This document shows positions 19,122 to 29,027 of a stretch of 64,000 nt of DNA, piece after piece. How positions within the stretch are numbered: the stretch's first letter is position 1; the number at the start of each line of letters is the position of its first letter. The position numbers were made by a program, and so were the translations under genes. This stretch comes from Vibrio tubiashii. Lineage in GTDB: Bacteria; Pseudomonadota; Gammaproteobacteria; Enterobacterales; Vibrionaceae. The stretch is taken from positions 434,001-498,000 of the forward strand of contig JRWQ01000011.1 in the NCBI GenBank assembly GCA_000775715.1, written 5' to 3'. A model generated the notes under the pieces. It saw nothing but the letters and a program-made list of their open reading frames with translations, searched no databases and had not been told where the DNA came from.

Positions 19122-20645
19122 ATGACCGTAATTCGCCAGCAAGATGTGATCAGCAGTGTTGCTGATGCGCTCCAATACATTTCTTATTACCATCCATTAG
19201 ACTTTGTTCAAGCCCTAGAAAAAGCCTATCACCGTGAAGAGAGCCAAGCGGCAAAAGACGCGATTGCTCAGATACTAATTAACTCTCGCATGTCAGCGGA
19301 GGGACATCGCCCAATTTGTCAGGATACGGGGATTGTGACCTGTTTCGTCAACGTAGGTATGGGTGTTCAATGGGACTCTACCGAGCTGACCGTGCAGCAA
19401 ATGGTTGATGAGGGCGTACGTCAGGCCTACACCAATCCAGACAACCCTTTGCGAGCTTCCGTTCTGATGGACCCTGCTGGCAAACGTATTAACACTAAAG
19501 ACAATACGCCGGCGGTAGTCCATATCAACATGGTTCCTGGCGATAAAGTCGAGATTCAAATCGCGGCGAAAGGCGGCGGCAGTGAAAACAAAACTAAGAT
19601 GGTGATGCTAAACCCTTCTGACGATGTTGCAGAATGGGTTGAAAAGACACTACCGACTATGGGCGCAGGTTGGTGTCCGCCGGGTATGCTTGGTATAGGT
19701 ATTGGTGGTACGGCAGAAAAAGCTGCGGTTCTGGCGAAAGAGTCGTTGATGGAGCACATCGATATTCAAGAGCTGATCGATCGTGGCCCTGAAAATGCGG
19801 AAGAAGAGCTTCGTTTAGATATCTTCAATCGTGTTAATAAACTGGGTATTGGTGCGCAAGGCCTTGGTGGCTTAACCACTGTTGTTGATGTGAAAATTAA
19901 AACAGCCCCAACACACGCCGCTTCAAAGCCAGTGTGCTTGATTCCAAACTGTGCGGCTACTCGTCATGTTCACTTTACCTTAGATGGCTCGGGCCCAGCT
20001 GATCTGACGCCACCAAAACTAGAAGAGTGGCCAGACATTACGTGGGAAGCGGGTGCGAACACTCGTCGTGTCAACCTAGATGAAGTGACGCAAGCTGACG
20101 TAGAGCAGTGGAAAACAGGCGAAACCGTGCTGTTGTCAGGTAAGATTTTAACTGGACGTGACGCGGCGCATAAGCGTATTCAAACCATGCTGCAAAATGG
20201 CGAAGGTTTGCCAGAAGGTGTCGACTTTAAAGGCAAGTTTATCTATTACGTCGGCCCGGTAGACGCTGTTGGTGACGAAGCGGTGGGTCCAGCGGGTCCA
20301 ACTACCTCGACTCGCATGGATAAGTTCACCGACATGATGCTTGAAGAAACGGGCATTATGGGCATGATCGGTAAAGCTGAGCGTGGTCCGGCTACTGTCG
20401 AGTCAATTAAAAAGCACAAGGCTGTGTACCTAATGGCAGTTGGTGGTGCGGCTTACCTGGTTGCTAAAGCAATTAAGAAGGCGCGTGTGGTCGCGTTTGA
20501 AGACTTAGGTATGGAAGCTATTTACGAGTTTGAAGTAGAAGATATGCCAGTCACTGTTGCTGTTGACTCGAATGGTGCTAATGCGCATCAGATCGGCCCT
20601 GATACTTGGAAAGTAAAAATCCAAGAAATGGAACAGCAAGCGTAA
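19122..20645 (+). CDS. fumA: Class I fumarate hydratase (iron-sulfur)
   Basis: A [4Fe-4S] enzyme of the citric acid cycle that interconverts fumarate and malate. Conserved pieces include ICQDTGIVTCFV near residue 65, MLGIGIGGTAEKA, LIPNCAATRHVHF and AVGDEAVGPAGPTTSTRMDK, which cover both the N-terminal cluster domain and the C-terminal swivelling domain. GAGG seven bases before the ATG at 19122 fixes the start and gives 507 residues. An upstream frame back to 19047 would add 25 residues without conservation or a binding site. No redundancy or damage is seen. Confidence 0.92.
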   Translation: MTVIRQQDVISSVADALQYISYYHPLDFVQALEKAYHREESQAAKDAIAQILINSRMSAEGHRPICQDTGIVTCFVNVGMGVQWDSTELTVQQMVDEGVRQAYTNPDNPLRASVLMDPAGKRINTKDNTPAVVHINMVPGDKVEIQIAAKGGGSENKTKMVMLNPSDDVAEWVEKTLPTMGAGWCPPGMLGIGIGGTAEKAAVLAKESLMEHIDIQELIDRGPENAEEELRLDIFNRVNKLGIGAQGLGGLTTVVDVKIKTAPTHAASKPVCLIPNCAATRHVHFTLDGSGPADLTPPKLEEWPDITWEAGANTRRVNLDEVTQADVEQWKTGETVLLSGKILTGRDAAHKRIQTMLQNGEGLPEGVDFKGKFIYYVGPVDAVGDEAVGPAGPTTSTRMDKFTDMMLEETGIMGMIGKAERGPATVESIKKHKAVYLMAVGGAAYLVAKAIKKARVVAFEDLGMEAIYEFEVEDMPVTVAVDSNGANAHQIGPDTWKVKIQEMEQQA

Positions 20646-20768
20646 CTCGTTGTACTAAGTCTGTGAGAAATCGCTGATTTAGTGCCTTTTAGATTGACAG
20701 GGGTGTAGTAAATTCTGCACCTTTTGTTTATTGCAAATCGAACCACTAATCAAATGTCAGGAGTAACA

Positions 20769-20954
20769 ATGCCACGTTTTATTCAAATCTTGCAGCTCAT
20801 CATAGCGGTGGTTATTGGTGCTTTCGTCGGGTATGATCTTATTCTCCATGGTATAAGTATCTTTGATGAGAAATACGTCACCATTAGCTGTGCTCTGTTT
20901 GTGCTGTTAGAAATTACTCTGTTTGTAATCTATAAATTGATCGAGGACGACTAA
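20769..20954 (+). CDS. Small two-helix membrane protein
   Basis: A 61-residue protein with two hydrophobic helices (about 4-24 and 35-56) ending in EDD. AGGAG five bases before the ATG decides this start; a longer frame beginning at 20724 lacks one. A strong terminator follows. Function unknown. Confidence 0.7.
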   Translation: MPRFIQILQLIIAVVIGAFVGYDLILHGISIFDEKYVTISCALFVLLEITLFVIYKLIEDD

Positions 20955-20979
20955 CGTTTGCCGTTTTCGCTGATACACT

Positions 20980-21009
20980 AAGCCTCTGATTTTTATCAGG
21001 GGCTTTTTT
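20980..21009 (+). terminator. Rho-independent terminator
   Basis: AAGCCTCTGAT / ATCAGGGGCTT stem (one G-T pair) followed by T6, after the small membrane protein gene. Confidence 0.85.
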
Positions 21010-21073
21010 GTTCATCTAGGATTAAGATTAAAAGCTCTATCCTGAGCGCGTTAGTTATTTAAAGAGATCGTGA

Positions 21074-22450
21074 ATGAAGCACCTTACTAAAGAAGTGAAT
21101 GACATACTCAATCGTACCTTAGACTCTCATGTGCGTATTGCCGTAACTGGTCTATCTCGAGCAGGAAAAACTGCGTTCATCAGTTCATTAGTTAATCAAC
21201 TTCTCCACACTTCAACGCACCAAAATCTCCCTCTGTTTTCCGCGTCGCGTGAACAACGTTTGGTGGGGGCTAAGCGCGAACCACAAACAAATATGCTGGT
21301 GCCTCGCTTTTCATATGATGAAGCAATGGAGCATGTACACTCCGAGCCGCCAATGTGGCCAGAACCCACACGTGATGTGAGTGAAATTCGCTTAGCTCTG
21401 AAGTATCGCCCGAATAAAAAGACTAAAAAGCTGTTTAGTAGTACGTCTACTTTGCATATCGACATTATTGATTACCCAGGCGAGTGGCTATTAGATTTGC
21501 CACTGCTTGATATGGACTTCGCCCAGTGGTCGCAAAGTCAGTTTGATGCGCTCAAAGGTGAACGAAAAACCTTGGCTCAACCTTGGTTAGAGGCATTGGA
21601 AAAATTCGATTTGACAGAAGAGCTCGATGAAAAAATGCTCGAAGAGATCGCAGCTTTGTATACCGAGTTTCTCCACAGTTGTAAGGCTAAGGGGCTGCAT
21701 TGGGTGCAACCGGGGCGATTTGTTCTTCCAGGCGATCTGGAGGGGGCGCCAGTACTGCAGTTCTTCCCTTGCCAGTTTGATGCCGAGCAGAAACCACATA
21801 AAGGCTCTAACTTAGCGATGCTAAAAGCGCGTTATCAGCAGTATCAACAGAAAGTAGTGAAAGCCTTTTATAAGCACCACTTCGCGACATTTGATCGCCA
21901 AATAGTACTGGTGGATTGCCTACAACCACTGAATGCTGGCTATGAATCTTTTCATGATATGCGCCATGCCCTTGAACAAATTATGCATAGTTTCCGTTAT
22001 GGACGTAACAATATATTGAAGCGTTTGTTTGCACCGAGAATCGACAAAATCTTGTTTGCGGCGACTAAAGCTGATCATGTGACGCCAGAGCAGCACACCA
22101 ATTTGGTGTCGTTGCTGCAGCAAATGGTACATCCAGCCTGGCAAACAGCGTCGTATGAAAACATTGAGATGACCTGTATGAGCATGGCATCTATTCAGGC
22201 GACTCAGGCTGGGTTCATAAGTAAAGGTGAACAGTCTTACCCAGCACTGCAAGGCGTGACTATGGACGAGCAGGCGCTGACGGTGTTTCCCGGTGAAGTG
22301 CCAAAGAAACTACCTGCGCAAGATTATTGGGATACGCAAGGGTTTGAGTTTACCGCATTTAGGCCACAGCAGGGATCGCTCGACGAGCCTTTACCACATA
22401 TAAGATTAGACAAAGCGTTGGAATACTTGATTGGAGATAAGCTGAAATGA
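21074..22450 (+). CDS. ycjX: YcjX family P-loop GTPase-like protein
   Basis: A 458-residue protein with a Walker A motif GLSRAGKT at 26-33 and a [13 protein letters not shown]alker B/G3 region. It closely matches E. coli YcjX, a phage-shock-associated protein that binds guanine nucleotides; its role is not established. The stop codon overlaps the ycjF start (ATGA), so translation is probably coupled. The order ycjX-ycjF-tyrR is the same as in E. coli, but the pspABCD genes that precede them there are absent here. Confidence 0.92.
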   Translation: MKHLTKEVNDILNRTLDSHVRIAVTGLSRAGKTAFISSLVNQLLHTSTHQNLPLFSASREQRLVGAKREPQTNMLVPRFSYDEAMEHVHSEPPMWPEPTRDVSEIRLALKYRPNKKTKKLFSSTSTLHIDIIDYPGEWLLDLPLLDMDFAQWSQSQFDALKGERKTLAQPWLEALEKFDLTEELDEKMLEEIAALYTEFLHSCKAKGLHWVQPGRFVLPGDLEGAPVLQFFPCQFDAEQKPHKGSNLAMLKARYQQYQQKVVKAFYKHHFATFDRQIVLVDCLQPLNAGYESFHDMRHALEQIMHSFRYGRNNILKRLFAPRIDKILFAATKADHVTPEQHTNLVSLLQQMVHPAWQTASYENIEMTCMSMASIQATQAGFISKGEQSYPALQGVTMDEQALTVFPGEVPKKLPAQDYWDTQGFEFTAFRPQQGSLDEPLPHIRLDKALEYLIGDKLK

Positions 22451-23496
22451 CCGCAGACGATAAAACTCAGTTTAAGCGTAAACAAGTTTTTGATGACGCT
22501 TTTGAACAGCAAGTTAGCGAAGCAGAGCCAGAACTGACTGCACAAATGCAATTTGAGCAGCAGGAGCATTTTGTCCCGGTAACAATAGAGTCTGGGGATG
22601 AAGAAACCAAAGCTGAAGCTCAGTTGCAGCAGGTTATTCGGCCAAAATCGGGTTCTAAATGGCTAGCGGCAGGGCTCGTCGGGGCATTCGCTAGTCTAGT
22701 CGGTTGGCAGGCGATTGATAATGTCGTGACGGCGCTACAAACTTCGGACTGGTTAGCATTAGGCTGGGCTGGGCTGATTGGCACAGTTTCGCTACTGGGT
22801 GTGGGTGTGATTGGTAAGGAGCTATATAAGCTGCGCAAACTGCGTAACCACTTTAGTGTCCAAGAGCAGAGTGAAGCGCTGATCAATTCAGACAGTGTAG
22901 GCAAAGGGCAGGCGTTTTGTGAGTCTGTTGCTAAGCAGTCAGGTATTAAGCGTGAGTCGCCAAGTTTTGACCGCTGGATTAATAGCATCAATACCTCCCA
23001 CAGTGATGCCGAAGTACTCGATATGTACGATGCTATGGTTGTGGTAGAACAAGATAAAACTGCAACTAAGATTGTCTCTCAACACGCAACTGAGTCAGCG
23101 GCGCTGGTGGCGATAAGTCCACTGGCGATAGCCGATATGATGCTGGTGGCTTGGCGTAACTTTAAGATGATCGATAACTTAGCCGACGTTTATGGCGTAG
23201 AGCTGGGCTACTGGTCGCGGATAAAACTGTTTAAAGCGACGCTAGTAAATATGGCCGCTGCCGGAGCAAGTGAACTGGCTGTTGATGCGAGCATGGATCT
23301 GATGTCGATGGACCTTGCTGGCAAAGTATCAGCACGAGCAGGGCAGGGACTTGGAGTCGGTATCCTGACTGCAAGGCTAGGTTTAAAGGCAATGGCTTTG
23401 TTACGTCCGATTCCGTGGCATAACGAAAGGCGAGTCAGACTAGGCGCGATACGCAAACAGATTGTTGAAAAAGTCGCCGCTATTGCAATCAAATAG
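22447..23496 (+). CDS. ycjF: YcjF family membrane protein (TIGR01620)
   Basis: A 349-residue inner-membrane protein with two hydrophobic helices near 77-95 and 105-128 after a charged N-terminal domain, and a C-terminal DUF697-type domain ([20 protein letters not shown]). It overlaps ycjX by four bases. Members of this family are conserved next to YcjX, but their function is unknown. Confidence 0.9.
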   Translation: MTADDKTQFKRKQVFDDAFEQQVSEAEPELTAQMQFEQQEHFVPVTIESGDEETKAEAQLQQVIRPKSGSKWLAAGLVGAFASLVGWQAIDNVVTALQTSDWLALGWAGLIGTVSLLGVGVIGKELYKLRKLRNHFSVQEQSEALINSDSVGKGQAFCESVAKQSGIKRESPSFDRWINSINTSHSDAEVLDMYDAMVVVEQDKTATKIVSQHATESAALVAISPLAIADMMLVAWRNFKMIDNLADVYGVELGYWSRIKLFKATLVNMAAAGASELAVDASMDLMSMDLAGKVSARAGQGLGVGILTARLGLKAMALLRPIPWHNERRVRLGAIRKQIVEKVAAIAIK

Positions 23497-23596
23497 CGCG
23501 AATGTGAAGCAAGTAATACCGGATTGCTTGACGAGGATCTAGGCTTAAGGGAAACTACTGTCAACTTTTCGTGACACCTTACTTAGGAACTTATCT

Positions 23597-25141
23597 GTGC
23601 GTCTTGAAGTTATCTGTGAAGACCGACTTGGTCTAACTCGTGAATTGCTCGATATTCTTGCTTCGAAAAACATCGATCTCAGAGGGATTGAAATCGATGT
23701 TTCGGGAATTATCTACTTAAACTGTCCTGATATTGATTTCGATACTTTTAGCGAGTTGATGACAGAGATCCGTCGTATCTCTGGGGTAAAAGATGTGCGC
23801 AAGATTCAGTTTATGCCGATTGAGCGTCACAATAATGAGCTTATCTCTCTACTGAACAACCTTCCCGAACCCGTGCTGGCGATTGATTTGAAAGGCCATG
23901 TTGATATGGCTAACCATGCTGCACTATCACTATTTGGTGGTGAAGAGAGTGAAGTCATAGGTCATCAAATCTCTAATTTAATACCAACGCTCAACTTCAC
24001 TAAGTGGGTTGAAGGCAATATTGCTCGCCAGCGTGAAGAGGTCGTCATCAACGGTCTCGACTATATGATGGAAATCATGCCGGTTTATATCACTGATGAG
24101 TCCAACGAATCTATGCTAGCAAGTGCGGTATTGATTATCCGCTCAGCGCAAGAAAAAGCGCTATTTGATGATTCCCTACCTTTGAATAACAATCTTGGTT
24201 TCGAGCACTTTGTTGGCCTGTCTAATCGCCATAAAGCTCTGATGAGTCAAGCGAAAAAGCTATCAATGTTAGACCAGCCGCTGTTGATTCAAGGTGAGAC
24301 TGGAACAGGCAAAGAGATGTTAGCTCGTGCGTGTCACAACCGCTCGCACCGCGCTTCCAATCCGTTTTTGGTTTTAAGTTGTGCGTCTATGCCTGACGGC
24401 GTTGCTGAAACTGAACTGTTTGGTCATGCTCCGGGTTCGTTCAATCATGAGCAGGGTCATAAAGGTATTTTCGAGCAAGCGAATGGCGGCACCGTATTCT
24501 TAGATGAAATCGGTGAAATGAGCCCTCATCTACAGATTAAGTTATTACGCCTTTTACAAGACGGCACTTTCCGCCGTGTAGGTGAGGAAGACGAAATACA
24601 TGTCGATGTAAGAGTGATCGCCTCGACTCGTCATCAACTGGCTGATCTTGCTGAGTCAGGTTCTTTCCGTGAAGACTTGTTTTACCGCTTGAATGTGTTA
24701 ACCCTGTTGATTCCACCGCTCAGAGACCGCTCGAATGATATTGCGCCTCTGCTCGATTTGTTTGTAACCAAATACGTGAAGCAACTTGGCATCTCGAAGC
24801 CAAACATTGATGAGACTCTGATTGATCAGCTAGTGAGCTATCAATGGCCGGGCAACATGCGCCAGCTTGAAAATATGGTACTGCGCGCGTTAACCGAGCT
24901 TGAATCTGACACTTTAACCGCGGATTTATTCCACTTGCCGCAGCTAGAAGCGTCGCCCTCTAATGCGTCAACCTTGAATTTGGATGGCTCACTTGATGAG
25001 ATCATGAAAGATTATGAGTCCCAGATATTGGAGCGCCTTTATCAGTCCTTCCCCTCTAGCCGTAAGTTGGCTAAGCGTCTGAACGTTTCTCATACCTCAG
25101 TAGCAAACAAATTACGTGAATATGGGATTAGAAAGAACTAA
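23597..25141 (+). CDS. tyrR: Transcriptional regulator of aromatic amino acid genes
   Basis: A 514-residue regulator that responds to tyrosine, phenylalanine and tryptophan. It has an ACT domain (1-72, starting MRLEVICEDRLGLTREL), a PAS domain (about 80-185), an AAA+ domain (205-430, Walker A GETGTGKE at 233-240) and a C-terminal helix-turn-helix (SRKLAKRLNVSHTSVANKL). The GAFTGA loop that contacts sigma-54 is absent (GHAPGSFNHEQG), as in E. coli TyrR, consistent with action at sigma-70 promoters. It uses a GTG start with AGGA eight bases upstream. The nearby tyrP-like gene is a plausible target, though no TyrR box was found there. Confidence 0.95.
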   Translation: MRLEVICEDRLGLTRELLDILASKNIDLRGIEIDVSGIIYLNCPDIDFDTFSELMTEIRRISGVKDVRKIQFMPIERHNNELISLLNNLPEPVLAIDLKGHVDMANHAALSLFGGEESEVIGHQISNLIPTLNFTKWVEGNIARQREEVVINGLDYMMEIMPVYITDESNESMLASAVLIIRSAQEKALFDDSLPLNNNLGFEHFVGLSNRHKALMSQAKKLSMLDQPLLIQGETGTGKEMLARACHNRSHRASNPFLVLSCASMPDGVAETELFGHAPGSFNHEQGHKGIFEQANGGTVFLDEIGEMSPHLQIKLLRLLQDGTFRRVGEEDEIHVDVRVIASTRHQLADLAESGSFREDLFYRLNVLTLLIPPLRDRSNDIAPLLDLFVTKYVKQLGISKPNIDETLIDQLVSYQWPGNMRQLENMVLRALTELESDTLTADLFHLPQLEASPSNASTLNLDGSLDEIMKDYESQILERLYQSFPSSRKLAKRLNVSHTSVANKLREYGIRKN

Positions 25142-25720
25142 ATGGAACGATTAAGTACGCCTACTTCTGTGTATGAGGTGGACGAAGATATTGTAGTGCG
25201 GACCGCGGAGCCGACAGACGGCTACCTGATCTCTGAGTATTTTATTGCCAACCGAGAGCATTTGAAGGAGTGGGAACCCAAGCGAGAAGAGGGCTTTTTC
25301 ACTCTTGCAGGCTGGACCAGTAAACTTATCAAACTCAATGAATTGCATCGAATGGGCCTAGGCTACTATCTATTGATAATAGATAGGGAAACCAATCAAA
25401 TGCTTGGTACCGTGTCGTTTAGTAGTGTCACCCGATTCCCATTTCATGCTTGTAATGTTGGTTACTCATTAGCTAAGGATGCGCAAGGGCGAGGTGTTAT
25501 GACGCGTGCGTTGAGACTGGCGGTGAATTACATGTTCAAGATGCAAAAAATGCACCGAATTATGGCGAGCTATATGCCCCATAATCATCGTAGTGAAGCG
25601 GTACTGCAGCGGGTCGGTTTTATTCAAGAGGGCTTTGCCAAAGACTACTTGCTTATTAATGGCAAGTGGCAAGACCACAATTTAACTGCCCTAACTAACC
25701 CTAACTGGAAAAGTGACTAA
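25142..25720 (+). CDS. rimJ: Ribosomal protein S5 alanine N-acetyltransferase
   Basis: A 192-residue GNAT acetyltransferase that in E. coli acetylates the N-terminal alanine of ribosomal protein S5. The sequence tracks E. coli RimJ closely: HLKEWEPKREE, FHACNVGYSLAKDAQGRGVM (acetyl-CoA site), HRIMASYMPHNHRSEAVLQR and KDYLLINGKWQDHNLTALT. The ATG directly follows the tyrR stop, so the two are co-transcribed. The next gene begins 28 bp downstream. Confidence 0.9.
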   Translation: MERLSTPTSVYEVDEDIVVRTAEPTDGYLISEYFIANREHLKEWEPKREEGFFTLAGWTSKLIKLNELHRMGLGYYLLIIDRETNQMLGTVSFSSVTRFPFHACNVGYSLAKDAQGRGVMTRALRLAVNYMFKMQKMHRIMASYMPHNHRSEAVLQRVGFIQEGFAKDYLLINGKWQDHNLTALTNPNWKSD

Positions 25721-25748
25721 AAGCAGTAACGCTTTAAGAGGAATTTTA

Positions 25749-26222
25749 ATGTCATACCTAACGTTGGACGAATACCAAAGAAAATGGATTTTCACCCATC
25801 AGTCTATGCCTGTTCCGCAAGAGGACTTAGCGTACATCAAGCCGATGACTCAGGCGCGAGCCTCCCAGTTATGGAAAGAGAATATCAGTCCACAAAGCCC
25901 AGACGCAGAGCGTTTAAGTTCGAGCGATTGGCCGATGAAAGAGTCAAACTGGCAGCAGAATGTTGATTGGATGGTTGCATGGGAAGCAGATGAAGCGATC
26001 ATGCCTCCAGAGGTCGAACAGTTTATTGATTGGCAAGACGACGTAACCGTCTACTTCTGCTACGAAAAATATAATGTCATCGAGACTAAATGGTCGGTGT
26101 TTAAGAAGCACTGGAAGAACTTCTTGTTTTACGATGATGGCCCAATTTTAATCGGTCGTCGTCGTAAAGAGGCACTGTGGTTTGATACAAAAGGCACAGT
26201 AAAGCTGGGCTACAGGAATTGA
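25749..26222 (+). CDS. DUF2947 family protein
   Basis: A 157-residue soluble protein rich in tryptophan and acidic residues, with the stretches DEYQRKWIFTHQ, VYFCYEKYNVIETKWSVFKK and NFLFYDDGPILIGRRRKEA. I recognise these as the DUF2947 family of Vibrio and relatives; its function is unknown. AGAGGA upstream of 25749 decides the start over an earlier GTG-type frame at 25713. It appears to be the last gene of the tyrR-rimJ unit. Confidence 0.8.
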   Translation: MSYLTLDEYQRKWIFTHQSMPVPQEDLAYIKPMTQARASQLWKENISPQSPDAERLSSSDWPMKESNWQQNVDWMVAWEADEAIMPPEVEQFIDWQDDVTVYFCYEKYNVIETKWSVFKKHWKNFLFYDDGPILIGRRRKEALWFDTKGTVKLGYRN

Positions 26223-26497
26223 ATATGACTTATTGGCCAAATTAGCCGGTCGTCACTACTTTTCTTAATATAATTTTTTCACCAGATCTAAAGTCGATCA
26301 TTGAACAGATAAATATGATCTAAATTGATCGCTTAACTAACAGAAAAGTAAAGCTTAATTCCTTAAGAATAGTGTGACTTTTAGCCCAATGTTTTGCCTA
26401 TTTTTTGCGACGGTTATGTAATTTGATATCATTACTGAGATAAATGCTTCCAACGCGTTATTTTTTCATTAATCACAAGAAGTCTTAGGGAAAAGCA
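26223..26497. promoter_or_regulatory. AT-rich spacer with a direct repeat
   Basis: No gene. GATCTAAA occurs at 26285-26292 and again at 26317-26324, each followed two or three bases later by GATC. This may be an operator for the small gene at 26498; no regulator is proposed. Confidence 0.3.
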
Positions 26498-26671
26498 GTG
26501 GCTTTGAATGTATCCAAATTACGTGAAGATTTTTACGCTCACATTAGTACGGTCCAAGCGTACGCGCTTCCGCAAACTAAGCCAACGCTCTCACTGTTGA
26601 CAGAAGAAGAGTTAAGAGAGCTTGAAGCGTGTTGGATTGCTCTTTCTGTGTGGAAAAACCAACAAGATTAA
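26498..26671 (+). CDS. Small 57-residue protein with GTG start
   Basis: An intact short gene reading VALNVSKLREDFYAHIST onward and ending VWKNQQD. AGGG lies seven bases before the GTG, and a clean terminator follows 27 bases after the stop. The predicted structure is mostly helical with an acidic LLTEEELRELEACW segment. There is no signal or membrane segment. I do not recognise the family; the tidy signals around it argue for a real gene. Confidence 0.6.
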   Translation: MALNVSKLREDFYAHISTVQAYALPQTKPTLSLLTEEELRELEACWIALSVWKNQQD

Positions 26672-26697
26672 ATCGGTTATTAATATCATTTCCCAAT

Positions 26698-26726
26698 GAA
26701 ACCTCGCTACTAACGCGAGGTTTTTT
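26698..26726 (+). terminator. Rho-independent terminator
   Basis: AAACCTCGC / GCGAGGTTT stem with T6, after the 57-residue gene. Confidence 0.88.
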
Positions 26727-26825
26727 GTTGCCTTAGTATTGAGGTGTTATATTATAACATTTGTGATCTAATCATTGAAAAGATGAGTAACAGTCCCCAT
26801 AGTTAAAGTCAGAGCGGAGCATTTC

Positions 26826-27473
26826 ATGAATGCAGCGACAGAAATAATAAAGAAAGATATCCAAGTGAGTAAAAATATGGCGGAAGTAAGAGCCAGAGTC
26901 GACTTCAAAGTAGGTGCACAAAGCAACATTGATGCAGAGCTACTTTCTTTTCATGGTCTTAAGACAGAAAAAGAGCATGTTGCGGTTATTTTTAGACAAG
27001 CAGATTCAGCCCAAGAAACTCCGCTTGTTCGTATGCATTCAGAGTGTTTGACCGGAGACGTCTTCCATTCGTCGCGATGTGATTGCGGTGAGCAGCTTGA
27101 TGAAACCATTAATCGTATGGGTGAGTCTGGTGGCATCATTCTTTACCTTCGCCAGGAAGGACGTGGGATTGGTTTATACAACAAAATCGATGCGTACAAG
27201 CTGCAAAGCGAAGGCATGAACACTTACGAAGCGAATAACCACCTTGGTTTTGGTGATGATCTCCGTGATTTCACTGAAGCAGCGCAGATGCTAAAAGCGC
27301 TAGGGGTTAATAAAATTCGCTTGGTGACCAACAACCCGAAAAAGATTCGTGACCTTAAAGAGCATGGCATTGAAATCGATGAAGTTGTCAATACATTAGC
27401 GCACGTTAAAGACGGCAATGAGAATTATCTTAAAGCTAAGGTATCGCATGGAAAGCACAAATTAGACGTTTAA
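26826..27473 (+). CDS. ribA: GTP cyclohydrolase II
   Basis: Catalyses the first step of riboflavin synthesis, opening GTP to a diaminopyrimidine. Zinc cysteines lie in [20 protein letters not shown], and the catalytic stretch [19 protein letters not shown] and [14 protein letters not shown] are intact. GGAG seven bases before the ATG gives 215 residues, about 19 more than E. coli RibA. An ATG at 26877 would give 198 residues and cannot be excluded. No FMN riboswitch is visible upstream. It stands alone between two terminators. Confidence 0.94.
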   Translation: MNAATEIIKKDIQVSKNMAEVRARVDFKVGAQSNIDAELLSFHGLKTEKEHVAVIFRQADSAQETPLVRMHSECLTGDVFHSSRCDCGEQLDETINRMGESGGIILYLRQEGRGIGLYNKIDAYKLQSEGMNTYEANNHLGFGDDLRDFTEAAQMLKALGVNKIRLVTNNPKKIRDLKEHGIEIDEVVNTLAHVKDGNENYLKAKVSHGKHKLDV

Positions 27474-27495
27474 CCCTTTGAATATCCTATGTTGA

Positions 27496-27526
27496 TAAAA
27501 GCCTCACTTTTGTGAGGCTTTTTTGT
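27496..27526 (+). terminator. Terminator of ribA
   Basis: AAAAGCCTCAC / GTGAGGCTTTTT hairpin followed by T-rich DNA. Confidence 0.9.
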
Positions 27527-27580
27527 TTCCTACTTGCAAAAAAAATGTAAGTTTGTATTATTCGCAATTAATGGTGCAAA

Positions 27581-27595
27581 TGATAATAATTAGCA
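27581..27595. promoter_or_regulatory. Fur box upstream of the first imelysin gene
   Basis: TGATAATAATTAGCA matches the 7-1-7 Fur consensus TGATAATnATTATCA at 13 of 14 informative positions. It lies 48 bp before the start codon, as expected for iron repression. Confidence 0.8.
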
Positions 27596-27642
27596 CTACT
27601 AATAATAAAGAAAATACCAAGCTCAACAAGGATGCTTTCTCA

Positions 27643-28905
27643 ATGAACGTAAAATCTCTATTAGCTCAATCTATCGCGGCCACCATGCTTATCGCGAGTG
27701 GCTCTACTCTTGCAGCATCGGTCACTAAACAGCAGGTGGTTGAACATTACGCTGACGTCGCTCATGCAGTGTTTGCAGATTCTCTTACAACAGCGAAAGC
27801 GCTGGACAAGTCAGTGGAGTCATTTCTCGCGAACCCAACGGCAGCGAAGTTTGAACAAGTTAAGCAAGTATGGCTTGCATCGCGCGTACCTTACCAACAG
27901 TCTGAAGTTTTCCGTTTTGGTAACGCGATTGTCGATGATTGGGAAGGCCAGCTAAACGCATGGCCTCTTGATGAAGGTCTAATCGACTATGTTTCTGCAG
28001 ACTATCAATATGAGTTAGGTAACGAAGGCGCGAACGCTAACATCGTTGCTAACCAAGAGCTAACGATTGGTGCATCAACATTGGACGTTGCGAAAATTAC
28101 TCCAGAACTGATTGCCGACTTAAATGAAGTGGGTGGATCTGAAGCGAACGTTGCCTCTGGTTATCACGCGATTGAATTCTTGCTTTGGGGTCAAGACCTA
28201 AATGGCACGAACGCAGGTGCAGGTCAACGTGCTTACACAGACTTTGTTGTTGGTGCTGAATGTACAAACGGCAACTGTGACCGCCGTGGTGAGTTCCTGA
28301 AAGCTGCTGCTGAGCTTTTAGTACAAGATCTTGAGTGGATGGAAAAGCAGTGGTCATCAGAGGTTAAAGGCAATTACCGTGAAGAGCTTGTAACTGGTTC
28401 TGCTGACAATGGTCTGCGCAAAATGCTATTTGGCATGGGTTCACTCTCTCTTGGCGAGCTAGCCGGTGAGCGAATGAAGGTGGCTCTAGAAGCGAATTCA
28501 ACTGAAGATGAGCACGATTGTTTCTCAGATAACACTCACAACTCTCACTACTACAACGAGCAAGGTATCTACAACGTTTACACCGGTATCTATAAGCGTG
28601 AAGACGGTACATTGCTTTCTGGCCCAAGCATCAATGACTTGGTAGCGCAAAAAGATAAGCAAGCAGCTAAAGAGATCCAAAAGCAGTTTGATTTAACACG
28701 CGCCCAAGTTGGTCAGCTAGTGACATCAGCTGAGAAAGAAGGTCAGTATTTTGATCAACTTATCGCAGCGGGCAACACACAAGGCAATGCATTGGTGAAT
28801 GAAACCATCATGTCTTTGGTTGAGCAAACTGCTCAAATCGAACGTGCAGCAAAGATCGTCGGTATCACTAGCTTGAATCCAGATACTGCTGACCACGAGT
28901 TCTAA
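27643..28905 (+). CDS. Imelysin family periplasmic protein (IrpA-like, iron-regulated)
   Basis: A 420-residue secreted protein with an N-terminal signal peptide (about 1-25, ending STLAAS) and an imelysin (M75-like) domain. The family GxHxxE motif is present as GYHAIEFLLWGQD at 173-185. Imelysin proteins are linked to iron uptake but have no proven peptidase activity. AAGGA ten bases upstream of 27643 sets the start; the longer frame from 27523 crosses the Fur box and terminator and is rejected. A leaky terminator separates it from the three-gene unit that follows. Confidence 0.88.
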   Translation: MNVKSLLAQSIAATMLIASGSTLAASVTKQQVVEHYADVAHAVFADSLTTAKALDKSVESFLANPTAAKFEQVKQVWLASRVPYQQSEVFRFGNAIVDDWEGQLNAWPLDEGLIDYVSADYQYELGNEGANANIVANQELTIGASTLDVAKITPELIADLNEVGGSEANVASGYHAIEFLLWGQDLNGTNAGAGQRAYTDFVVGAECTNGNCDRRGEFLKAAAELLVQDLEWMEKQWSSEVKGNYREELVTGSADNGLRKMLFGMGSLSLGELAGERMKVALEANSTEDEHDCFSDNTHNSHYYNEQGIYNVYTGIYKREDGTLLSGPSINDLVAQKDKQAAKEIQKQFDLTRAQVGQLVTSAEKEGQYFDQLIAAGNTQGNALVNETIMSLVEQTAQIERAAKIVGITSLNPDTADHEF

Positions 28906-28926
28906 TCTGGGACACGCATTTCAATC

Positions 28927-28951
28927 AAAGGGCTCATAAGAGCCCTTTTGC
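28927..28951 (+). terminator. Terminator after the first imelysin gene
   Basis: AAAGGGCTC / GAGCCCTTTT stem with a short T-run. Confidence 0.75.
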
Positions 28952-28973
28952 CGTTTTTTACTAACTGTGTTTT

Positions 28974-28988
28974 TGAGAATAATTCCCA
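28974..28988. promoter_or_regulatory. Second Fur-like box
   Basis: TGAGAATAATTCCCA matches the 7-1-7 Fur consensus at 11 of 14 informative positions, 40 bp before the di-haem gene. It suggests that the second unit is also iron-repressed on its own. Confidence 0.55.
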
Positions 28989-29027
28989 TTTAAAAACTCA
29001 GGTTATTTTCGAGTCGAGATCTTTCCC

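Noticed and set aside
27523..27642. 40-codon N-terminal extension of the first imelysin gene
   Set aside because: It would begin in the ribA terminator and run through the Fur box; the ATG at 27643 has a ribosome binding site and starts a proper signal peptide.
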